A stretch of DNA of 64,000 bases from NCBI GenBank assembly GCA_030280995.1, contig JASXTE010000008.1, forward strand, positions 3,429,001-3,493,000, read 5' to 3'. Below are positions 11,346-24,594 of this stretch, one piece after another. This DNA comes from Hemileia vastatrix. Taxonomy: Eukaryota; Basidiomycota; Pucciniomycetes; Pucciniales; Zaghouaniaceae. How positions within the stretch are numbered: position 1 is the first letter of the stretch; each line of letters opens with the position of its first letter. The notes under the pieces were generated by a model. That model was given only the letters and a program-made list of their open reading frames with translations. It made no database searches and was not told the DNA's origin. The position numbers and the translations under genes are program-made.

Positions 11346-12378
11346 TCAGGATCCATGAAGTTTATCAATAGTGTATGAGTTAAGTTTCAAGTCATATGTT
11401 TCATCATTTTCTTGCAGCCATTTCTAGGTTATCTCAACAATTTTTTTCAAGTTTTATTATATTAATCAAAACTGTGGTAAGTAGTGAAAAATTAGCTAAT
11501 CCAAATCTCAAATTGAATATTATTATTTTAATAATTTTGAATGTTGCTTAAGGTATTTCATTGGGTGATTCATAATAATATTTTATCAACTTTGTAGTCC
11601 TATAACTTTTGAAAAGTAACAATATTGGTATAGTTAGGGACAACAATGCAATATCTTGTGCAGACTAAGATATATTGTAAAATAAAACTATTCAATTTTT
11701 TTTCCCTTAGTTGTATCCAAGTTTATCAATGGTTTGGTCACAGTGCCCACACCCTAGCCTGACACTCCTCCTGTCACTTAAAAAAAAAATTCTTATCTTA
11801 AATTTTAATGTTACCAATTTTATATTTATAATTCATTTCTTGTTTGATGAGGCATATCAGTATATATGTGAATCTCAAATTTTCATCTGAAAGTAAATTT
11901 AACAAATATTCATAAAGGATTATCCTTTTTTTTCATATAATATACTAATTAAGTGTATCTCCATTGTTTAGGAGTAAATTCTAATTTAAAAAATTTTGTA
12001 TTTACCCGTGGCAATTTGCATATGGGATATACATTTGTTATTATTTGTTTTTCACACTAAAAGTCCCCAAAGAATTACTAGTATTTTCTGTTAGTTACAT
12101 CAAATTTTTCTTCAATATAAACAGATTGTGATTTAGCATGTTACTCAGTTTACCCCACTATGAATAATACATGTTAAAAAAAGCTCAAATAATATAAAAT
12201 CCCCCTCTTTATGTTTTCTGGTTCTTTCATCCTGACTTTAATTTTAATCTTATTCAATTTTTTATCCTATTAAATTATCAACTTCAATTTTCTAGAATAG
12301 AGTTTCTTATAATTATTCATCATATTACATCATAATTTTTTGATATCGAATACTTTTTTTTAATATTCATTAATCAAT
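11346..12378. other. AT-rich intergenic stretch
   Basis: No gene or structured repeat seen. It separates the palindrome array from the multi-exon gene that starts at 12,379 and would contain that gene's promoter, but I cannot point to promoter elements. Confidence 0.4.
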
Positions 12379-14803
12379 ATGTCTAGTATACAAAATCCTA
12401 CACCTCCACTTTGTATGTATATCATGTTCCTCTCTCTTAATTTATATCTTTCACTTATGTTCTATATCTTTTTTTTTCAAAAAATTGATTTTCCAGCACC
12501 CGAATGTGTTTCATCACACTCTCTGATTGATACTCGCTTTGAAGATTTTGAGCTTGCACCATGTCTGCCACATGGCATAGCACCTAACCCTCCTGTACTT
12601 AGCAATGAGAGGCAGGAAATAACGAGAGTTAAGTATCACAATTTACTTGAATTGGCAAGAGATAAAACAGAAGAACTTGTCAAGATCCTTAACAATAATC
12701 CTTCTCCTTCATATTTATCTAACCCTTGTAATGACTTACTCCAATATGTGAAAAGCCTTGAAAAATGTATATTCTTCACCTTTTTTGTCTCCTTTTAAAT
12801 TAGTAGATAAGATTATTAATATTTTTTTTCTTCATATATATTTGTAGCTTACGAGGAGGGTATGATTCCTCCTGATGAAATCATTATCATTAGGGATGAT
12901 GATAAGACAGATGAACCATCAGATTTAACTCATGCTTCAACTTCTAAGGAAAATCTTGAAACACCTGTTATCCACTCCAAGAAAAAGAGATTATCCCAAG
13001 GCTCCTCTTTTGTTCAACGTATTAAACCGGCTTCTGCTAATGAATTTTCCAATGTATCAAATAATAAATCTCAAAAAAAAGCAAAGGCTTTGATAATGAG
13101 TATATTCTTGTTTCCTTTTTTTTATTGTTATTCTTTTATCTTTAAAATTCTATCATATATCTCTTTTATTGCTTACATATTGTACTTTTTATCTTTCTTT
13201 TGATATTTTGTACCAGAAACTCACCTGCTGTAGATTGTTCCATCCATAAACGCCCTCTCCCTGATGAAGATGATGAAAAGAGCAATGAAAATAGCAATGA
13301 TGAACTGTCAGAATATGAAGCTATGCTTGTTCATCAAAAAAAGCAAAATTTAAAATCTTCTTCAAGACATGACGATATGTTTGATAAATATGATGATTCA
13401 AACATCTCATCACTGAATTCCTTCATTTCTAAGAAGCAATACCCATCACCTCCTAAATTACCTACTTTGACCACTTTGAAAGCTTCTCTACCAATGAAAT
13501 CAACTCCAATCAAGATATCGAAAAAACCTCTAACTTATTCACCCTCAGTTCTAAAAGACTCTGATTTGCAGGAGGAATTCTGTAAAATTCATAATTTTTA
13601 TAAAGGTAGAATCAGCATGGCAAAGGTCCTCAGGTCATGGTTTGAAATTGTTACTCTCCTCAAATTACGCTCTTCGACTTATTCCCAAGAACCCATGTTA
13701 AATATTCCAATGTTTACTTTTCATTGGGAAAAATCTTGTGGAGAAGATTGGCTTTCAAAACTTACTGAGTTATGTAAGTTACCATAATTTTTAGTCTTGA
13801 CTTTTGTTCTTTTACTTATTTTTTTTTCTTTTTGTAGCAAATATTTTTTTAGAGATTGATAGCTCACAGCTATGGGTACTCGATAATATTGATTTCAAAA
13901 AAATGGAAGATTTATGTGATCCTGTTGGTTTAAATACTGAAATTATTTCCTCAACAAAGAAAATGGATCACCCTGAATCCAATCTTATCCAAATGCTCAT
14001 GATATTAATGATCCCAAGTGACCACTGCTGTTCTTCATGGGTATCTCTTATATCATCTTCACTTTATCTGACAGCAAATGAATTCAGCCAGCTTCCATAA
14101 CATCAAAACATTAACTCAGATTGTCCAATTGAACGTGGTCTTCAGCTTCTAGCTCACCTTTCAAATCTGAAGAGTCCAATTGCTGATGGCTTAGAAGTTG
14201 GTCCCACTGCACTTCAAACCTGTGATATATCAATTTCAACTCTTCTTCAAATCAGCAATATTATCATTGATATAATTATGTCAATTATCATTCTTAAATC
14301 AAAATATTGTGCTGAAACAATAACAAGTGGCAAGACTAGCAAAGCTCAACAATCAAGTGAGAAAAACAAAAATACTGAACTGACTATAATGAGACAAAAA
14401 CAAAAGGCTGCACTAAACAAAATAAATTCTGAATACTCCCACCACCGATATCAATCTTTCACATTCTATATAATTGATGGTGTCCGTGGTTTATTTCTGA
14501 GCTCTCAAGATCATAGATTGGCTTCAGCAGCTGATTTCTTGGAGGTAATATCAGAAGTAAAGTTTCTTAATTTACATGAAAAAAAATCATTTGATGGAAG
14601 AAATAATTTGGAAAAATTTAAATAACTATATTTTAACATTAATAAAACCTTTTATAGGAAAGTGTGATCCATTTCCCTTAAAATTTGATACCCCAAGTCC
14701 TCCTGGAATTGCTAGGGCTATTTCTGCAGATTTTCTTAATCACTGGAGCTCCATTCAGCCAGTATTACCTTTTTTTGCTAAACATAGCCTTTCAATAAAT
14801 TAA
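12379..14803 (+). pseudogene. Multi-exon gene of unknown function, lightly damaged
   Basis: Exons I can join with frame maintained: 12,379-12,412, 12,497-12,766, 12,848-13,099, 13,234-13,773 and 13,838 onward. The introns (84, 81, 134 and 64 bp) all have GT...AG ends and the first four junctions are phase 1. The protein begins MSSIQNPTPPL, is acidic and Ser/Lys-rich in the middle (PLPDEDDEKSNENSNDELSE), then has a region around MAKVLRSWFEIVTLLKLRSS and FHWEKSCGEDWLSKLTELC. The frame from 13,838 has a TAA at 14,098 but stays open to 14,544 (CPIERGLQLLAHLSNLKSP, YIIDGVRGLFLSSQDHRL). A last exon probably lies at 14,658-14,803 (CDPFPLKFDTPSPPGIARA), in a frame that needs a 1-nt shift. I recognise no domain. 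It faces a TET-like oxygenase relic tail to tail, like ORF1 and TET in the Harbinger elements at 56-62 kb, so it may be another transposon-encoded partner protein. Confidence 0.6.
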
Positions 14804-15597
14804 TATTCCAACATGTAAATAGATAAAGTTCTGTCTATATGATTTATCTTGTATAATTCAAGTTTTTTTCTTCAAATACGTCAAAAATGTGACCATCTTT
14901 GAAATTTATTAAGTAACCTTTGACATGATTTTCTAAATTAATTATTAAAAAAAATTATTGTAAGTCCAGCAATAACAAAGATTTTAAAATCAACTTGTAT
15001 GATTTCAAATACTTGTATTAAATTCTTAAATATTTTATTGTTTATATAAAAATATGATAACTGCTCTAGTTTTGTTACTTTACCTTTAATATTATATAAT
15101 CTATTAATTATTACAAATATTTTTGTTGAGTGTAACATTTTTAATCAGAAGTAGAACAATTTAAATAATTAAATGAGTACATTCTTAAAAAAATACAATT
15201 TAATCTATTATAGATTCAAAATTCTTTCATAAACTCTTTATTATTAACTTTTTTATTAATAAGCCTGTTTGACCTAAAATACTATACAGTTAATTTGGTA
15301 GCATTAAAAGCACATTTTTATGGCTAATATATTTCAAATTCTTTATTATATTTTTTTATTTTAGAACCTTTGCTACCAATTTAATAAAAATGACATTTAA
15401 AGATTTCACAACTTATATATTTTCTCAAAAGTTAATCAAATTTTCTTATAATATTATGAAAAAAATTGTTTTATTTCACAAATAAAAAAATAGATAATAT
15501 TATAATTATCAAAACTGAAAATGTTACAGCTACCCCCAGTATTTATGATGTTTAATTTTGCATTAAGTTGTGTATATATAATATAAATTTTTAATAT
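14804..15597. other. AT-rich spacer between two convergent genes
   Basis: Very AT-rich, with no ORF of convincing composition. It would hold the 3' ends of the plus-strand gene ending near 14,803 and the minus-strand gene ending at 15,598. Confidence 0.4.
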
Positions 15598-16551
15598 TTA
15601 AATATCTAGATATTTTAGATTTGTCTTAACATTAGATAAATAATACTTTGCTGAATTTATTTCTTCCTCTATTAAGTCATCTCTTTTCAAAAAAACTCTC
15701 AAAGCACTAATCAAATATTTATACCTATCTTTTTCTTCTTTAATTTCCAAGTACTCTGAAATATCAATATCAAAAACATTAAGCTTTTCTATAGCATGAA
15801 AAGGTCTAGTGCTGATTTGAATAGAAGAACCTATCCTAGTGAAGCCAGGAATTTTGTGACATCTTGAAGCAAAATGCCTTAGTTTATTGGCAGGCCATAA
15901 TGTCACTGTTATTCCATTAGTTGCTTCAAAGTTGATTTTACTTCGAATTTCGGGAAACATAAGTTCTCCACCTGTTTGTCGTGGTTGGGTCTTATCATAC
16001 TTCATATGAATGGTATTGTTTTCTGTATCTTTAGGAAAAAATATTCCTAAAGTATACTCACTTGCATCCTTATCAAGATGAACCTCATTGGAGAATCCAT
16101 TACCATTTGCTCCAGATGTCCAAGTTAAATTACTAGCAAATGGTAAACCCTCTTCTTCACTAGAAACTTTTGAAAATCCAGGAATACCAAGTTTTGCACA
16201 AAGATTAGTTGCCTCGTTTTACTTTACATATGATATTTTTTTAAAAAAATATTCAAAGTACATTGCAATCCTCTTCATTTGTTTTTTATATTCATCCGTT
16301 TGTACAATATCATCAGTGTATTCATCTGCAAGGAAAAGCATTCAAAAATTCAGTATTTAAATTAAAAAAAGTGTTACTTACGAATATATAAAGATTTCTT
16401 CCTATCTAAAATAAAGCCACCACCAAACATTTTTTGAAAACCACCAGCTCTTCGATGATAACCATTATTTTTAATTTCATGTTTGCAGTAAGAAAGATCC
16501 TTAATGCATTTCACCGTAGCTTCTAACATATCTAGTTCTTCCCTGGACGTT
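15598..16551 (-). pseudogene. TET/JBP-like 2-oxoglutarate Fe(II) oxygenase, one in-frame stop
   Basis: Minus strand, two exons: about 16,551-16,382, intron 16,381-16,326 (56 bp, GTAAGT...TTGCAG), then 16,325-15,598. Reading N to C: NNGYHRRAGGFQKMFGGGF (exon 1), then LCAKLGIPGFSKV, FSNEVHLDKDASEYTLGIFF with H-L-D as the candidate iron-binding HxD, then GITVTLWPANKLRHFAS with the candidate distal His, and GFTRIGSSIQIS with the candidate 2-oxoglutarate-binding Arg. This order matches the fungal TET/JBP-like oxygenases, which oxidise 5-methylcytosine in characterised relatives. A TAA at 16,219-16,221 (minus) interrupts the frame after ISYVK, and the N-terminal start is not resolved. Unlike the Harbinger-borne copies at 56.4 and 61.4 kb, the T-R-I-G arginine is kept. 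Domain call by eye, good; activity unlikely. Confidence 0.7.
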
Positions 16552-16822
16552 TTTTTTTCAAATTGTTACTCATTGATGGTTCAATCCTAAGAGAATTCAA
16601 TTTTGATTTAAAATAGAAAAAAATCAAAAAATAGAAAATAGTAACATAATTTCAATTATCAGTCAATGATACCTTTAACTTTATCATATCTTCAATATAA
16701 GAAATACAAAAGTTAGAATATCTAAATATTAGTAAATTTATATACTTTTTCTTTATTTCAAATATTAAGAAAGTGTTTCAAAGGTATACTTTATTTTATT
16801 ATACATATAAAGAGTATAGCTT

Positions 16823-17165
16823 TATCCTGTATGCATTCAGCAAGTACGAGATTTGGCTCTACACTTAATATTAATAATATAATGAAAGTATAACTCTAAT
16901 ACACTAGTAATATGAAAAAATTTAAAGGATTATCATATCCACATATATAAAATGAAAAATCTTGCTCTGACCAATATATTGACATAGAAAGTTATACTTC
17001 AATAAATTATTAATTTTTAAATTGTAGAATTGTCCTGTATGCTTTCAGCAAGTACGAGACTTTGAAACAACTTAAAAATCAATAAATTAAAGGTAAAGTA
17101 CAAACCATCTAATTATTATTATGAAAAGCAAAACATTATCCTGTATACTTTCAGCAAGTACAAGA
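16823..17165. repeat. Three dispersed copies of a 27-29-bp motif
   Basis: TCCTGTATGCATTCAGCAAG plus a following TACGAGA occurs at 16,823-16,851. Near-identical copies lie at 17,033-17,059 (GCTTTCAGCAAGTACGAGA) and 17,137-17,165 (ACTTTCAGCAAGTACAAGA). All are in direct orientation, about 210 and 104 bp apart, in otherwise AT-rich DNA. The flanks are partly similar (ATTAATAATATAATG after the first and third copies), so this is a decayed tandem repeat of about 100 bp per unit. Confidence 0.75.
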
Positions 17166-18319
17166 TGATGTTTTACTTTTCATATTAATAATATAATGGT
17201 TGAGAAAGTATTAAAGAAATATAGAAAAATGATAAGCAAAACATGAACTTACATGTCTATAAAATCTTCTTCCATTTGTAGCTGATTGATTAAAATTAAT
17301 TATAAAGTTTATTTTATAATTACTGTTTTAAAAATAAATGGTTAGATAAATAAATTGAACATTTTTGATAAGGAATAAAGAAAAGTAAATTGAAAAACAA
17401 ATAAAAAAACTTTAAGTTAACTGAAAAAGAATTTTTTTTATAATGAATCAAAAGGGTACAGTAAAAGATACCATAAAAATAAATTCAGAATTAGAATCAT
17501 TAGATTAACTTTTCAATAGTGTAAAAAAGAGTAATAAACCAAAATGATATGAAATGCAATAGCAAGAAAAATTTGCTTACCGGTAATCAGATAAGGTCAA
17601 GAAAATAGTACCAATAATTCAAAATGATAAAGCAAAAATATGATCAATAATTTTTGAAAAAGGTAAGTGAGAAAGAGAAAGGAAAAAGAAATTAGGTGGC
17701 AAACAGATGTAGATATCATGAATTTTCACTGATCTCATTTTCAAAAAAATGCAGCTCTCCAAGTCATATGATAAACTTCATCTAAATTCCAAGAATGATG
17801 TTTCCAAGGCACTGTACACAGCATGATCATTTTTTCCTATGCATATACTAATTTCAGCTAGAATTTACTTGGCTGCATGTTGTACAGATGAACATTTGTG
17901 GAACGCTGAATTTCACATCTAAAAAAAATTGTCGCCACATAATTCTAGCTACCATGTTTCACGTAGCTAAAAAACATACACTCATCACATTTAAATTTAC
18001 ATTGCGTCAAAATTAATTCATTTTTGAATTTTTTTAAAGGGAACTATAATGTGCCCCACCTATTTCTAAAATATGAACCTCCCCACCATATTAAGTTGGG
18101 AGACTTTTAATTATGCAATTTTTTTGCCGTGACCTTTTTCCTGATCTTACTTGGTCTAAAATATTGAAACATGACCAATGTTGCTGAAAGAAACATTTGA
18201 TTTTGTTTCTATGTGTAACAATGGAAGGCTGTTTCTTACCGGCTGAAGAGTGTTGTATATTTTATTTGAACACATTTTTATTTTTTTATGTATTTTATTT
18301 AAAAAATTTACTTTTTATT
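17166..18319. other. AT-rich stretch, no gene seen
   Basis: Apart from the motif repeat just before it, I see nothing I can support until the hairpin cluster begins at 18,320. Confidence 0.4.
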
Positions 18320-18971
18320 GCAGCCAGATTTATACTGGCTGCTTTTTAGAAACCTTAATTTATGACCCAAGCCTTTGAAATTGGCTTGGGTCCCTTACAT
18401 TGCAATTTAGTACTTCCAGCCAGGTTTCCCCTGGCTGGAAGTGTCTCTTTCAAGCAATCAAATTCGCTAAAAGCGACTTTGATTGCTTGCTGTAACGTTT
18501 GCCACCCTCCCAGCTAATTTACTAGGCTGGGAGGTGGCCAAAATTGTGTGCAACGCGCGTTGCACAATAGCTTCCATATCTGATGCAGCTGATATCAAGT
18601 CAGCTGCATGAGATATGGGCAGCACATGCAATGCGCATTACTTTCAGCAGCGATGCGCATTGCATGTGCTGCATGCAGTGCATTGCACAGCCAGTTTTTT
18701 TCTGGCTGTGCAATGCACACAGAGAAACCAAAGTCCCTGCAAGGGACTTTGGTCTCTAAAATGGAAGCGAATTTCCCTACCAGGTGCAATCTGGTGGGAA
18801 AGTGAGAGATAAGTTAGACTGAAGTTGTTTGAAAGAAACTTCAGTCTTAAAAACCTTAAAAATTATAAAAAAAAATGAGAAATCTAGAAAAAAAAAAATT
18901 AAAATGTGAGTATAAGAAAAAAAATAAGTGCTAGTGATACCAAAAATCCAAGCCAATTTCATTTGGCTTGG
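18320..18971. repeat. Run of 13 consecutive, mostly unrelated hairpins
   Basis: Inverted repeats follow one another with little DNA between them. Spans and arm lengths: 18,320-18,342 (8); 18,364-18,392 (10, GACCCAAGCC); 18,412-18,442 (13, ACTTCCAGCCAGG); 18,451-18,489 (12, with an inner TCGC/GCGA pair); 18,501-18,538 (about 13, one bulge); 18,547-18,566 (20-bp perfect palindrome TGTGCAACGCGCGTTGCACA); 18,574-18,618 (19, one mismatch); 18,619-18,672 (20, perfect); 18,678-18,718 (17, perfect, T-rich loop); 18,727-18,753 (12); 18,772-18,801 (11, one bulge); 18,816-18,847 (11); 18,948-18,971 (9, CCAAGCCAA). Most stems are unrelated to one another, although GCCAG/CTGGC recurs in three and CCAAGCC/GGCTTGG in two. 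The segment is visibly richer in G and C than its surroundings. Short frames crossing it are artefacts. It could be the subterminal region of a DNA transposon, since both Harbinger ends below also carry hairpins. Confidence 0.9.
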
Positions 18972-21900
18972 TTATTTAATAATTATTTTTTAATACATTA
19001 AATTTAAAATTCAAACACCATAAAATATATGAAATTTTTTTATATGAATATTATAAATTTAATCTACCTCTTTCTCATAATTATATTTATAATTTTGTTT
19101 TTTTAATTTTTCACATTTAAGTTTATTTTTTGGAAATACAAAATTAAATTTTCAACTAAATTTTTTAGTAAGGTAAAATAAATTATAAATTTGACATTTT
19201 GTAATTGAATAATGAAAAAATTTTTAAATTTATTTAAAAAATATTTTTGTTAGAAGAATACCAATATTTTAAGGGTAGAAATATGGTGCAAATTGTAAGA
19301 AAAAAAAATTATAGTTTTTTTTGTGAGGGGTTATTTCTATTTTTAAAAATATTTTTCAAAAAAAATCATTAAATACTGAATTAAATTACTTTGTAACACA
19401 AATTTTTTGTAAAATAATTAAAAATGAAATAATAATATTGTTATATTTGATATAAGACTTGAATTGGTAATATTAATGTCTCTTTAAGTAAATTTGAAAA
19501 TCATTTAAAAAGATTATGTTGATAAGTACTTCATTTTTGATATACAATGGTTATATATATATCTTATATATATTTCTTGAGTGTTATTTTTATATACATT
19601 CAATAAAATTTGTAATATACAATGCCATTTAATCATTAATTATTGTTCAACTTAGTTATAACAACTTCATATTTAATACCAGCCACTAGTATTTACTTTT
19701 TAATTTAAAACTCCAATATAATATGAGACTATCCTTATTTTGTCTGTATGTAATTAACAACAATAACAGACCATAAATGAGTGGGTAATTAATTACAATA
19801 AATAGTTGAATAATAACCTATAAGAAATGATAAGTTTATCAAAAAGAGTACATTAAAAAAATATACTTTTGAATTTTTTTTGATATAATTTGGGTAGTTA
19901 AATGAAAATTTAAATTATCAGACATAAAAATGGAAAAAATCTAAAAGTGGTGTTTATATAATGAGCCTCATATAAAAAAATGATAAAAAATCAACTATGT
20001 AACTAAATTATTAAATATTAAGGTATTATTAAAATTATTGGAAAACTTATTTTACAGTTATAATGAAATCTAAATGTGAAATAATGGTGGGATAATAGTA
20101 AGACTATGTGGAAACACTTTAATTTATACATACTTTCAACTATGTTCAGATAAAAAAATTGGTAAAATTGTATAATAACATCTAGTTAATAGCAATGCAA
20201 TTTTATTTAGATCAAGAATAATTTTTTCTGAGGAAAAACTAATTAAATTGAGATATGGCCATCTCCTTTCAAGAGATAGAATAATAATAAAAATTTAAAA
20301 AATTATAATAATAATTCTTAATCACCATTTTTGAAAAGTCTCTAGTAAAATTCATTATAATATATCATTCATTTATTACATTATATGGAGTTTCATCTTG
20401 AAGTAGTGATGTGCAGCTTTGAACTCATGTTATGAAAAACAAAAAAGTTAAAAAATATATAGTTATACTAATGAAAAAGCCAAAAATAAAAATACTATTA
20501 TAAATTAATAAAATAAAACTACATAAATTTTATTCTGTTCTACTGATGGAAGGGTACTATGTATGAATTTCCACATGTTAAATCTAAACCTGTTTTAAGG
20601 CTAGTTTACAGGTAGAGCTATTAAGTTTCCTTAAATTCTAAAAATAACTTATGCATTTTACTAATTATTTTTTTCTTGTTTTCTTTCCAAAGTTGTTAGA
20701 GTTGCTTAATTAATACTGTTATCTTAATTGTAAGATATATAATTTTTTTTTGAATACATGATTTATTGTTTCAAAAATTATATTATAAAGTTAAATCATT
20801 TATTTAACTTTCTAAAGCTTCATTGTCAAAGACACAACTCCATTTTCTATTACTTAACAAATATATAAAATGTGATAGTAAAATTTTAGGACTTTTCTTT
20901 TTGAGAGGGTCAAACTATATTTTCAAGATTTTTATCTAGAAATTCTTGTACTCTGAAACCAAATAATTTTCTCCCTTAAGTAAGCCATTTCAAAAATATG
21001 AGAATATAAACAAGAATATTAATTTATCTTATTTTTATTTTCTTTACTGAAATTTTTAGTTCAATCCCTTTTTTTATATGACATTAGTATAAAACCATGG
21101 TTAAATGCTACTATATTATTAAATTTTATTATATATGTATATATATATATATATATATATGAAAAATTTAGAAGGTCATCCATTTTTATTTACTTGAATA
21201 AATAGCTCAATTATGATACCCAACACTTATTAATGTTTCCCAAACTCAATAACAAATTTCTCATATGAGATATTAGCTTCTAATATAAGAAGTTTATCTA
21301 TAGATGATATTCAACATTTGATTTTACTTTTTAGATTCAGCTAAAATTAAACAAAAGGAGAAATCATGCATATGTGTATAAATGGTAAACATATGTTAGT
21401 TAGAGGATTGTGAAATTCACTCATCAGAATGGTTTAAGTATTAAAATAAATTGAGGTCATTATTTTCTAGTATTTGAAACTAATTAGGAAATTATTCTAA
21501 AAATATATTTTAATATGTATCATGTTTAAAAAGTTGGAAATATGATTTTTGAAAATTGTGAGTTTTTTATGAGATACCAAGCTTTAGTTTACATTGTTTC
21601 AAGTAGAATAGAATTTTAGTATCAGAAATTGAAAGCAATGTAACATTATCAGATTTTAACCGTGTTCTACTTATAGAATGATTACATAACATTAAACATT
21701 ATTTAAACCAAAAATGTTTAAAAGATATTTAGAATTTTACTAAATTTCACCATTTATTAATCATTGATTTGAAAACCAACTATGATGTACACTCACTAGA
21801 AATAAGCAATCCCAATTTTAACATAATTTATCAATCCAAAATTAATGAGTCAATTAACATAAAAATATATATTATTTCAAAACTAAATCTCTAGATTTAA

Positions 21901-24594
21901 AATATGATGCTTTAATGAAAAATTAATACAAAACTTTAATGCAATGAACTCTCTTAAAAAATTCAAAAATAGAATATCAAAACAAGTAATTTCTGCAAAA
22001 AAAACTACTAAATATTGTAGATAAAGCATAAAAATAAGTCATATTTTTAAAAAATAATGATCTAAAAATATTTATTTTTGTTAAAAAAATCAAAACATTG
22101 TTAAGTTTGCTTGTTATAATAATGTTAAAATCCACTAAACATTATCTAAAGGTGGTAAAATATGTTGAAAATATGTTGAATTTTGTGAGCCAAAAATCAA
22201 CAATTTTGTATCATTTCCTGCTGTGCTATGACTTTATTCCACCCTTTTTATCTGATTCTTCCAGTATTACTTTGCTATGATCACTAGTTTTCAAGTTAAA
22301 ATTTACAAATGTTCATTATACTTGATAATATGAAAAATAACTCAAACTTTTATAATTACAAAATAAGATTTTGTAACTCCTTCTTTCAATCAATATTTGA
22401 AGAAATTTTTAGTTTATTTGAGTAATGATTTTAAGAATAACAAAAAATTTGAAATTCACAAGGAATTATTTCCAGAGACTATAATTACTTACTTGTGTAA
22501 TGCATGAGCTACTTATCAATGATGTAAAACATCAGAAAAGTAAGTTATAGTTGTAAATCTACAAATTATACTGTTTCTGGTATATATATCTTCAATAAAT
22601 CTTTTAAACTTATCTTAACCTACATACCACACAATAGAAAATCATTATATTAAAAAAGGAACAAATTCTATGATAATATCATAAAGAATGATAACCATGG
22701 ATTGATATTCCATAAAAATGGTTAATAAAATTTTAAGATAACCTAAATCAGTATTCTTTCATCAAAATATATCCTTTTTGTCTTTGTAATTTATTCCAAA
22801 CAAATTTTTTGAAAGTTGAATCTATATATCTAATGCCAAAACCACTATTAAGTTCCCTCTTAGACTTTTTAAGAAATTATATATATATATATATTATTTA
22901 TCAAAAATTGAAATAAAGAATAAAAACATAATTTTATTTACCTTTAATTATTTAAATATAGAGTATTTTCAGAATGCATTGTGGTTACTTGTGAAGGTTA
23001 GAAGATTTGAAGTTGGATTTATGAGTTTTTAGAAGGGCAAATATTGTAAAATTCTTTAATAAATATTTATTTCATAGTTTCAAATGTTGAAATCTACAAA
23101 CTAATGGGATTTAAAATTATATTGAGATTTAAAATCTGTTTTCTACTCATGTAAAATAATATAAAATGATGATATCAAAATTGAAATTAAGTTTAAACTT
23201 TTGATATGCTCTATCTTCAATTTTATTGATAGTGCATTAAATATTTAATAATATTTTTTTCCTTCATCACTTTTTACATAAAAGATAGTTTTATCATTTT
23301 ATGCATTAAAGATTGCTTATATAAAGTTAACATCTATGTCAACTGTTTATGACTATTAATCTATATAATAAATTTTTTAGAAGAAACATCAGTATATACT
23401 GAATTTGAAATTATTTAATTTAAAATAGTTTACAGATAGATAATGAAGGGTGATTTCATTTTTGAATATGAATTATAGAAGTCTTATTTTGTCAATTTTA
23501 ATTCTTTTTGAGCTCAAATGTATCCACCGCAACTTATGTAAGAATAAAAATTATTTTTATTGAAATTTACATGAGAAAGGATGCCTATTATTCAAAATGA
23601 AACTTGCTCTAATGGTGTTTTTCAATCATTATTTCCATTCATAACAATAAAAAACATTTCAATTTGCTGATGTTTTAGTTTTTGATATCCCCAAGTTTAT
23701 ATCTCAGTTGTACTATTCACAAAATTATTAAAAATTTAATTTTTGAAATACATGATAAACTTGAAAGTGAGGGGGCATTAAATTTTTAAAAATGAATTCT
23801 AAATTCAGGATGGATAGTATTTTTTCTATTTTCGCAAATGAACCATTTTTTGTTTCAATTAATCCAGAAAGAAAATTTTGTTGTAAGCATATCTATTATA
23901 TTTATTTTGATTTTAAATACTATATTTTCAAGATTTGTGTTTAATATTTCCTGTGAAAGTTAATGTTAATGTGAATTTTAAGTAAGCTTGAATAAATTTA
24001 ATCAATAGGCATATTGGATATTTAAAATAATATTTTGCTCCAATCTTGAATCATCCTGGGCTAAATAATATCCCAAATAAGGTTTTTGTGGGTCAATTTG
24101 GATTTAAGTAGGATTAAGTGAGGTTTAATAAAGGACAGATAAAAGGCTAAATTCATTACTAGTGACTTTTTTCTCAAAATAGTTATAAAATATGTATCAT
24201 TCTGGAATCAAGCTTCAATAAAGTTGATTTGAAACAGAGATAATTTCTAGCAGCACATCACCATATTTACAAAGGTGTAAAATACCTCAAATATTACTCA
24301 TAATATAGGAAGGCAAGGAATCTACAAAATTCATATTTGAAACGAGGATTTATATTTTGAATTTGAAATTGAGAAATGGGTTATTATTTTCCAATTTAAA
24401 TATCTATTAGTCATTTTACCAAATGTTTTCAGTAATCAGATTGAATTTTGATGGTATTTTGTTGTAGATTAATCATTTTGATGAGCCATTTACTCAAAAT
24501 TACTGGTTTTGGTTCTAATATTCCATGTGAAATTCATTACGAATCTTTTTGAAAGTGAATAGTTGACATATTGGATTTGCAAAAGCTTATGTTA
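18972..24594. other. AT-rich gene-free desert of about 5.6 kb
   Basis: Extremely AT-rich with many A and T runs. I see no reading frame with protein-like composition, no LTR and no long repeat apart from short (AT)n tracts. It may be old transposon DNA degraded beyond recognition. Short ORFs such as that at 22,098-22,280 look like chance frames. Confidence 0.5.
21131..21160. repeat. (AT)n microsatellite
   Basis: About 30 bp of near-pure AT dinucleotide, with one G interruption at 21,137. A second shorter tract lies at 22,876-22,894. Confidence 0.85.

Noticed and set aside
18595..18962. ORFs at 18,595-18,962 on both strands
   Set aside because: Produced by the hairpins, which read similarly in opposite strands.
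22098..22280. 60-residue ORF in the AT-rich desert
   Set aside because: Low-complexity composition, no flanking signals; expected by chance in a 5-kb AT-rich stretch.
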